From Micropterix aruncella (taxonomy: Eukaryota; Arthropoda; Insecta; Lepidoptera; Micropterigidae): a DNA stretch of 64,000 bases. Below, piece after piece: positions 56,634 to 64,000 of the stretch. The stretch spans positions 23,679,711-23,743,710 of the forward strand of contig OX155963.1 in NCBI GenBank assembly GCA_944548615.1, written 5' to 3'. The notes beneath the pieces are model-generated. The model had not been told where the DNA came from, searched no databases, and saw only the letters and a list, made by a program, of their open reading frames with translations. A program made the translations under genes and the position numbers. Position 1 is the stretch's first letter; each line of letters begins with the position of its first letter.

Positions 56634-57666
56634 CAGGGGTCGGCATACTGCGGCTCGCGAGCCGCATGCGGCTCTTTTGATGTAAAGTGGCGGCTCTCCA
56701 CTTCTATACGCAAATAATTAAAATCTTTAAAAAATAAGAAAATATATTCCTACCTACCTAATTTCTCATTAACATCTATTTTCATAATCGTTAATTAGAA
56801 ATCGCTATGACCGTTATGAGATAAATTTGACTGAATAAGAGAGCGGTAAATTATTTCATTTTAAAAATCTGAAGCAATATCGCGATGAGACCAATGCAAC
56901 TATTGACACGAATTACTTGAGCATAGCTATACAAAAATGAAGGATGGATTCGCTGAGAGATTCGAGCAATTCAAAACAAACAAAAGTACCTACTCTCGCG
57001 TTCATAGTAAATCCTCTCAATAGAAATATAAATTAGATCAACATTGAGCCTTTCGGAATTGATGCTGGATCGCTTCAAATGCAATTGCTGGATTTGAAAA
57101 CCAAAGACTTTTGGAGTGGCAACTTCACAGAACTCAAGAGCAAGATGGAAGAGTTGGAGGTCCATAAATGCATGCACATCGCGCAGCACAAGTGGACAGC
57201 TCTATAAGAAAAGCTGCGAGTTGAGGCCCTCACATTCAGCTCATGGAATAGTCTTCCAGAATGCTCAGTTAGGTGAAGAAGTTGGCATATGGAGTGCTGA
57301 CGATCTTCGGGTCGACATATTCGTGCGAGAAAGCAATCTCTTGCATGAATATAATAAAAAGTAAAGTTAAAAGTCAACTAACAAATAAAAATCTAGTCGT
57401 TCTTGAAACTTAAAATAACAAGTTATAAGCCAGATTTAATCAAACTTTCAAAAAGGCATGCAAAGCCAATGCTCCCATTGATGTAATTATCTATATTTGT
57501 GTTTTTATATGAATAAATATTATTTCGTATTTAAAGCCGTTCATTTTAAATTAAATACGCAAATCCTATAATATTGAAACGAAAATTTTTAGTGGCTCTT
57601 TAAAAATTGGGAAATTTTGTAAATTGTAACTTTGGCTCTTTCGTTTTAATAGGTAGCCGACCCCTG
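56634..57666 (+). mobile_element. hAT element, 1033 bp, with transposase remnant
   Basis: Ends CAGGGGTCGGCATACTGCGG and inverted GGTAGCCGACCCCTG, with a perfect 8-bp duplication CTCTAGAG (56626-56633, 57667-57674). Subterminal GGCTCT words occur at both ends. Internally deleted. Confidence 0.92.
56936..57270 (+). pseudogene. hAT transposase fragment (ZBED5/GTF2IRD2-like type)
   Basis: DGFAERFEQF, then in another frame FGIDAGSLQMQLLDLKTKDF and LKSKMEELEVH, match the C-terminal dimerisation part of this hAT group (...LQ.ELLDLQ.. LK.KF...). Frame broken, catalytic part deleted. Confidence 0.65.
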
Positions 57667-58505
57667 CTCTAGAGGATTAATTATTTTATTAGCTTATAAA
57701 TTGACACTGGGATATGTTATTTTAAAAATAGGAATATCATTTTAGCCCGTTTTATCCATATTTTTCTGCGTATTTCACATAAAATATAGAAGATTATTAA
57801 ATAAAAATGTAGTCTCTTGAAACCATAGGCTTTTATTTAACTATTCGTATAAAATTTGTAGTTAAAATGTAATGTGATGTTTAGGATGGTACCTACTCCT
57901 TAAGTAAAAAGTCAGGGCTTTGCATATTTTATGCTAATAGGCGGTGTTCCCCCTCACAATCAATCTTTTCTCTCTATCATACTAATCCATCTGCTGATTC
58001 TTCGAAGTGTGGTCCCTTTTAAGTTACCGGTTCCCAGTAGAAGAATCTTACGAAATGGTATAATGGTATAAAAAGCGGACTTATGTACTCCGTTTCTCGC
58101 AGGCTTTAACTAAGCTGGTGCTAAAAATTAGGAACTTAAGCACCTTCGTTATTTTGTTGGTATTCCGTTTCATCAAAATTAAGATCGGGCCTTAAATTTT
58201 CCCGTTTTGTATATGGCCGTTCCAAAGCGTGGTCTTAACTTTGACAGCTCAGTCGCCTTCGCCCGCTCGCCGTCGTCTCGTCACCGCACGCTGATTGTCG
58301 CCACGTTTTCGCTTGTTTTAAAATATACAAATGTACAACAAGGCTTTTTATCGTACGATATACATGGCTATAAAATATATGCAAGGCTATTTATCTACAA
58401 AAACTGTTGACACAGGATTTTCAGGACAAAATGTAATTATTAATTAACCCTCATCGCCCCTTCTTCGAATTAGAAGCCAATGCTGAGCAAACATCTTTGA
58501 TATTG

Positions 58506-58684
58506 TGATGAAAAGTCTTCGAAATCACGAAAGAAATAAGAGCTACACGGCTGTCAGACGCAGACTGCTCGATTTAAATCATTCTTAGTTAAGACCCTGA
58601 ACAAGTGCGACGAAAAGTGTTCGAAATCACGAGAGAGACAAGAGCTGCTCGGTTTAGATCGTTTTTAGTTAAAAGCCCGAACAA
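58506..58684 (+). repeat. Imperfect tandem duplication
   Basis: Units of about 99 and 77 nt share GAAAAGT-TTCGAAATCACGA, AAGAGCT and CCTGAACAAG-like ends. The second lacks about 22 nt. Confidence 0.75.
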
Positions 58685-58870
58685 GACCCATCCACCATAA
58701 CACATCAACCATGACACTTGAGAAACAGAACACGAAAAAGGGTCTAGAAGGTGATAGACATCAATTTAAAAGCCTGTTAGCCTCTACATAAGCTCGCTCT
58801 AGTTAGGACTCATGAAAGGGAATCCCAAAACGTCAGTTCAAAATTAAGCATCGTTTTAGCGCGTTTCTAA

Positions 58871-59752
58871 AGGTGCGATTCCACCAAAATAGTGTGCAGC
58901 ACATTTGCTTGCACACATTTTGTGCAAAACTCCAACAGTGCAGGTACTAAGCTGGTGTCGCATTTGGCTTCCGTCTCCACTGGTAAGGCTGTGCGTAACT
59001 TTTGTAAGCGCACAGTTCAGCACACTTGTGCGCGAACATGTTCACTGAGCAGAGTTTCTGCCGAGACAGTTCAGTAGTTAATATGAACGGGCAGGAAAAC
59101 GTAGTGCTTTGTGCTGCAGCATGTGTTTTACTATGTAGTCTCCTTAAAAAGAAACGAAGGAAGAAACCGTTCCATGAAAGAAATTCAAATATGCATAAGC
59201 AAACCATTTCGGCTTATATATATCTAAAATCCCAGAACCTGAAGATTTTGAGTCCGCGATTTTCTTCTTTTCTCTTCGGTATTGAGCCAAAATAATCTTC
59301 CATTTTCTCATTACCTCAGTCGAGTCACAATTGAAACTTTGCGCCAACTCTTGAGTGGCGTCGTGTTTTTTGTTTTTATTTTTATAATCACTGTGACTAG
59401 AATCCCATAATACAGGATAAGTTTCAATAGCTTGAATAAAATTAATAATTTTATCATTCGTCCAATCCATATTTAGCTTGGTTAATTAACAATGTACGCG
59501 CACAAATCAATGTTTTCACTCCGGTAGCGGAAGCAAGACTGAGTTCGCGCACAACAGGTTTGTCGACGCGACGCGAGTCCACTGCCTGCATGTGTGCGCG
59601 CACAAAAGTATACAGATGTGCGCGAACATTTCTAGAATGTTCGCGCACAATTTGTTATTGTTTGCTTTAGTGAGTCGACCAGAATAAACATTTGTGTCGC
59701 ACACTGTGCATTGCAGTGCCGCACAGTTCTGCACACTGGTGGAATCCCATCT
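58871..59752. mobile_element. PIF/Harbinger-like non-autonomous element
   Basis: Ends AGGTGCGATTCCACCA and, inverted, AGATGGGATTCCACCA, both followed by GTGTGCAG. Flanks TAA (left) and TTA (right) suit the TWA target of this superfamily. It carries only the MADF reading frame, the second gene typical of Harbinger elements. No transposase seen. Confidence 0.65.
59144..59470 (-). CDS. MADF/Myb-SANT-like DNA-binding protein of the Harbinger-like element
   Basis: 108 codons from the ATG at 59470. MDWTNDKIINFIQAIETYPV, LWDSSHSDYKNKNKKHDA, then VMRKWKIILAQYRREKKKI and SGSG...YKPKWFAYAYLNFF is a full MADF domain (residues 5-97), lacking a downstream BESS motif. Harbinger elements use such a protein with the transposase to bind their ends. 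The open frame is intact. Whether it is expressed is unknown; it could also be an exapted host gene. Confidence 0.75.
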   Translation of the reverse strand: MDWTNDKIINFIQAIETYPVLWDSSHSDYKNKNKKHDATQELAQSFNCDSTEVMRKWKIILAQYRREKKKIADSKSSGSGILDIYKPKWFAYAYLNFFHGTVSSFVSF

Positions 59753-59789
59753 TTAGATCCCAAGTTAGGCACCTGCGAGAAACGGAATA

Positions 59790-62229
59790 CGGGCCACTAT
59801 ATAAGTTCTAAGTTGCCGTTACACTTTACGATGTATGCATGGTTGTGACGATGTTTTACAGTTGAAAATTACTCGAATGGTTGTGTTTGCCCACACCACG
59901 TCGGTGGAAACTCGTAAGGGCCTATCTCAAAAATGATGATTTTACAGGAGAGCATTTTAAAGGGTTGAGCGAGTTATCTATCGCTAAGTTTTATTTGCTA
60001 ATAATTCTTTTGTATTTTAAACTCAAATATTTAAAAAAAATTGGGATTAATTTTGAGAGCTGAAGCATTTTTATGTGTTACAACGTTAAAGCTAATTAAT
60101 TTAGTTAACAGCAGAAGTAATTTGAGGTAAACTCTTGCGTTGACACCGTTTTCTATGGATTCGTAATGGCTTAGGTCATTTTGCTTTACACTAACTAAAT
60201 AAAACAGTTCTTGATTTTTCATTAATATTTTTATTATTTCAACATTATAGTAATGTTGAAATAATAAAAATTTAAGAATAAAATAATAAAGATAAATAAT
60301 AAAGAAGAAATGAAATGAAATAATAAAGAAGAAATGAAATAATAAAACCTTTAGAATGTTAAAAGATCAATTTTAATCTAATTAAGAAATAATCGATAAT
60401 AGTCGGACCAATTTCTAGGCAAATACGATTATATAGCTTCATTAGTATTCGCGGAAAATAAAGAGCTGAAAATCATGTCAAAATAAAATGACTAATTCAT
60501 TTGGGCCCCTACACTTGGATTTACTTAATCCAAATCGGACAAAACATAAGAGCCTATTTGAACTAGGCCGTCAGAATTCTTCTCTAGGCAAATACAAATT
60601 TTAATACATTTTGCAATTCATTCATTACTCAAAGAGGCCTGTTATATTGTTCACACAGGCTTTCTTTAAAAAATAGCATAGTCAGATTGGATTCTCATTT
60701 AATCATGTTATAAATATTGTCCTTAAAATCCGATTGGCATACTCAACTCAAAACGCTGAAAACATGAGATAGTTCCTTTGGATTTTCTACCGACGATTAC
60801 AAGCGTGTTATTGACTACATACACACCTCGGTGTGAACGGCGAAATGGTTACCTAGGAAAGCGCGTGCGCTTAGCATCTTAGGTAGGAGATGTTATGAAA
60901 AAATCCGTTTTATTTTTCCTCCGCCTTCGAACGGGGAAAAAACCTGTTACAAAGTCGTTACGTATCAGACTTTAGACTTTCAAAAAGTGTTTATTTCTAA
61001 TTGAAAGAAAGCAGATTCTTACCGCGTCGAACTAGACGATAGTTTTTCCCGGCGTTTCGACAACGTTACATTTAACGTCCTCACGACTATCGCGGACGCT
61101 GCATGCCAGCACTCAGCGTTTATTGGGTGTTGGCCGGGTAGTTCAATTTCTATCGCCGCGACGCCATCTGGCGCAGATCGTAGCGATGAATATTTTGGCG
61201 CGAATTTTGAAAATCGTCTGCGTACACATAACTCATGACCTTCTGCGATATGACCTTCTTAATTAAAATTGTTCTTAAGTAGACTATTGTTGGGCCAACT
61301 TTAGCAATCGGGTGCATTTATGACAAATGCACTATGTACAAAAAATAGACTACAAATATTTTTGTATATAATTAATACTGGATGCAGCTCAGGCTTTCTT
61401 TCACATATATATTCAGCGTATCCATAGCAGCTACATATACCTTGATTGCGACGCTACGACAGCGAGTGCGGGGAATACGCGATCATGCGGGGGAAGCTAC
61501 TTGACAGAAACAAATAGACCGTTTTTCTAATCACTTTATTTCGCACTCGCACTTATCATTTGACAGCGTGACCATTTACAAGTTCATTTTACTAATCACC
61601 TAACCTGCGCGTGCTACCTAACAGCATGTAAATTAAGACTACGCACACAGAAACAAAATTCTCGTTTATATTATCGGATAGTTTAGAAACCTTACCGGCT
61701 CTCGGGGAAGAAACCTTACCACCGGCTGTCGGGAAGAAACATTACCAGACAGACACCTTATACTAGTTACCAGACAGTACCTTACTAGGCAAGGTTTCTA
61801 TCTGGTACTTTAAAGCAGATGCACGAAACAGTCATCGTAGAACCGTTTAAACTCTATTACCACAATACACTGTTATCTCTCAATTTACACTTTTTGTCAT
61901 GACACGACTGCGTGACTGTTTACACGATGATTTTACTAATCATTAGCACCTAATATGTAAATTAGCCTTTATAGCCCTTATAGCTTGAAAAATAGATATA
62001 CAGTTGGGCTTATTCATGGGAATGTGGACCGAGGGTACCTCGGAGGACAGAGGGTACATCGGATTACACGGACTCTGTCGTAAATCGAGGGGGAAACATA
62101 CGGTAAAGTTTAAAATGAATTAACACGTAGTTAATGAAGTAAAATAATACGTTTATTACATATTTTAATGTAGTCAGTTGAAAATGTAATACAATACATA
62201 GTTGTACATACACAAATTATAAAATACAG
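59790..62229. other. No gene recognised; one GC-richer patch
   Basis: 60830-61250 is GC-richer with a minus-strand donor-like GACGCG|GTAAGAATC near 61022, so a non-coding 5' exon (perhaps upstream BicC) is conceivable. 60215-60290 is a small hairpin followed by AATAATAAAG-type repeats. 61680-61800 has short ACCTTACC/ACCAGACAG repeats. Confidence 0.35.
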
Positions 62230-62325
62230 TACTGCATAGTAGAACTGGAAAAGAGGGGCGACCTCGGTTAACCTGGAACTTGGTTAATCGGGGCTCGGAT
62301 AACCGCGGCCCTACTGTATTCGCAA
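62230..62325 (-). mobile_element. pogo/Tigger-like terminal fragment
   Basis: On the minus strand ACAGTAGGGCCGCGGTTATC and GATTAACCAAGTTCC, then GGTTAACCGAGGTCG, resemble Tigger-type ends. Only one end is clear. Confidence 0.5.
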
Positions 62326-62563
62326 AAACATATATTTTTGAAATCGAGAGGTCTAGTAGTCTAGCAAATCGACACGCATCTCCTTGCAACACGTCTTGGG
62401 TATTATTATACACGCATATTTTGTAATCGGCTCTTTTTTCAACAAAAAAAGATCCAGACAATCGAAGCCTCTTTCGCATCGCTGATGCGCCAGACAGGGA
62501 GAAAAAAAAAGATATGGCGAGACCTGCTCCACTCTCGGGTGGACGTTCTGCTGAGTCATCGCG

Positions 62564-62572
62564 TATAAATAG
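62564..62572 (+). promoter_or_regulatory. Candidate TATA box
   Basis: TATAAATAG in GC-rich sequence, 160 nt before the candidate ATG at 62725. Confidence 0.4.
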
Positions 62573-62724
62573 TCGATCGCCCCTATTACGGCGTAGGCAG
62601 AGGTCATTATCGCGGTTATGTAATTGTTGCGGTTTTTCTTTTGCACGCAGATCCCTCGTCCTCGCCGCTGTGAAGAAGCGCCGTTCTCGCTGCCGCTGCG
62701 CTGTGGACGGCCCGCCGACCTAAT

Positions 62725-62764
62725 ATGGCCACATCGGACAAGTCCTTCCCGCGAAATATTACAG
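62725..62764 (+). CDS. Candidate first coding exon of an unidentified plus-strand gene
   Basis: ATG at 62725 opens MATSDKSFPRNIT, ending at ACAG|GTATGC (phase 1). The setting (TATA box upstream, GC-rich leader) suits a 5' exon. The following exons would be beyond 64000, past a retroelement. I do not recognise the protein, and 13 codons cannot prove it. Confidence 0.35.
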
Positions 62765-62832
62765 GTATGCCGCGCCGACGAGTTTTATTACTGAGAAATA
62801 TAAGGTTGCATAGCTGGCATCCTGTCTGGTCA

Positions 62833-63853
62833 ACTTGGGTTGTCGACTACAGCGGGCGAGCCCGTCACCTCAGGAAGTTTTAACGATTAGTTTCTATCTC
62901 CCTGGAGTGAGCGTAGAAGACTTGACGACAAAACAGTATACCATCTAGCTACGTCACAAGCCCATAAGAGGCCAACGCCTTAACCGCGAGATAGCCAGGA
63001 ATGTTACCTGGCGGGCCGACACTCACGCCCTTACTTCCAATTGTGACCAGATTACTCCGGTCTCTCGATTGGTTAGAGTTCGAGGTCGCTTGCGCGGTCC
63101 TCTCCCTTACGAAGCGGTGAAACGGTGTATACCGAATCTATCGCGGACCACAGCGTCCTTTGCCCGGCTGTTCACCCAGGATCGGATGGCCGATGGTCGT
63201 TTCAAGAGCAGTCGCCTTAAGGTCCGCAACCACCCGCGCTCTATAGGAAACAGTACTGCTTCCAGACTCCCCCGACTGTTAGCCTGGGTGAACAGCTGGG
63301 CAAAGGACGCCGTGGTCCGCGATAGATTCGGTATACACCGTTTCACCGCTTCGTAAGGGAGAGGACCGCGCAATCGACCTCGAACTCGGAACCAATCGAG
63401 AGACCGGAGAAATCTGGTCACAATTGGTAGTAAGGGCGCGAGTGTCGCCCGCCAGGTAACATTACTGGCTATCTCGCGGTAAGGCGTTGGTCTCTTACGG
63501 GTTGTGGCGTAGCTAGATGGTGGACTGTTTTGTCCCAAGTCTTCTACGCTCACTCCAGGGAGATAGAACGACTAATCGTTAAAACTTCCTGTGGTGACGG
63601 GCTCGCCCGCTGTAGTCGACAACCCAAGTTGTTAGTCAGAGTGCACAGTCGATTGGCTTACGCCGCACGGTGCTCAGACCGTCCAGGAGCGCCAGAAGTT
63701 TGATTCCCAGGGGAAACTGACCATAAGGCCAGAGTCCTACCCAGGCTCGCACTTCATGCGTGGAGGCCGTCGGATAGGTGTTGACCAGTGAGTGTGACCA
63801 ACCCTGAACAGAATGGGTCTTCATGGCCAACTCAGCAAGGGCCCATTAACTCC
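62833..63853 (-). mobile_element. Retroelement family C, copy 3, containing an inverted truncated copy of itself
   Basis: Perfect 15-bp duplication CATCCTGTCTGGTCA at 62818-62832 and 63854-63868. The main copy reads on the minus strand: 5' part 63853-63633, 3' part 63284-62833. Between them (63285-63632) sits the 3' half of the same family in plus orientation, flanked by GTTAG. Confidence 0.85.
63285..63632 (+). mobile_element. Nested 5'-truncated family C copy
   Basis: 348 bp beginning inside the family sequence (GGTGAACAGC) and running to its normal 3' end (GTCGACAACCCAAGTT). A 5-bp GTTAG lies at each side. 5' truncation is typical of target-primed reverse transcription. Confidence 0.75.
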
Positions 63854-63885
63854 CATCCTGTCTGGTCATGTCATACTGCTAACTG

Positions 63886-64000
63886 CAGCACCGGATTAAC
63901 CCATGTAGAGGCCCATAAACAGAAAAATTGACAGTGCACTAAGAAAAAATATGACCAGAATGATTGTTAGCACAGATGGTAAAGGGTCAAAATAACAAAT
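63886..64000. mobile_element. hAT MITE left end, continues to or past the window edge
   Basis: CAGCACCGGATTAACCCATG matches the inverted right end of 54901-55099. The second end is not seen. Confidence 0.5.

Larger units (their letters stand above)
58086..59789. mobile_element. Outer TIR element holding the Harbinger-like element
   Basis: TACTCCGTTTCTCGCAGG at 58086 and its inverse CCTGCGAGAAACGGAATA at 59772-59789. It contains a tandem duplication and the element at 58871-59752. Class unknown. Confidence 0.55.

Noticed and set aside
63069..63553. Paired long frames with a shared peptide
   Set aside because: They are the same retroelement segment in inverted orientation; no family match and differing frames between copies.

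Overview
The window is nuclear DNA from an insect-like arthropod. The evidence is two multi-exon genes with GT-AG introns whose proteins match animal families (Bicaudal C and phosphoglucomutase), an AT-rich background, and a dense, varied load of hAT, mariner/Tc1, pogo, Harbinger-like, non-LTR and SINE-like elements with TTAGG-like words. I could not settle the order.

Genes, both on the minus strand. (1) Bicaudal C occupies 9419-42571. I reconstructed 19 coding exons; every junction is GT-AG, all phases agree, and they sum to 2646 nt, or 881 codons plus a stop. The protein has KH and KH-like domains (about residues 50-430), a proline-rich and then Gln/Ser-rich linker, and a C-terminal SAM domain split over two exons. 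(2) About 3 kb downstream of the BicC stop, phosphoglucomutase (Pgm) begins at 6454 and runs off the left edge; exons 1 and 2 are in the window, separated by a 6-kb intron full of transposons. A weak candidate for a third gene is a plus-strand TATA box (62564) followed by a short first coding exon (62725-62764) near the right edge.

Region by region: 1-6.5 kb holds the Pgm 5' part, with a nested pogo-like transposon in its intron. 6.5-9.4 kb is intergenic, with a long-TIR MITE and a 15-bp minisatellite. 9.4-42.6 kb is BicC. Its introns hold an inverted Tc1 remnant, a mariner, two copies of an unusual 600-670 bp retroelement, non-LTR fragments, hAT elements (one carrying pieces of a CLIP-domain serine protease), a tRNA-headed SINE, a roughly 300-bp-armed palindrome between two (TA)n arrays, and several MITE families. 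42.6-62 kb is gene-poor and holds hAT MITEs, 5S-rRNA-derived repeats (one split by a hAT MITE), a 1-kb hAT remnant and a Harbinger-like element carrying a MADF-domain reading frame. 62-64 kb holds the candidate promoter and exon, then a third copy of the 600-670 bp retroelement with a truncated inverted copy of itself inside.

The strongest points for follow-up are the hAT element with a rearranged serine-protease capture lying sense to BicC, the self-inserted retroelement family with 12-15 bp target duplications, the inverted copy of a transposon junction inside its own transposase gene, and the long hairpin in BicC intron 10. No bacterial, CRISPR or clear viral features were seen.
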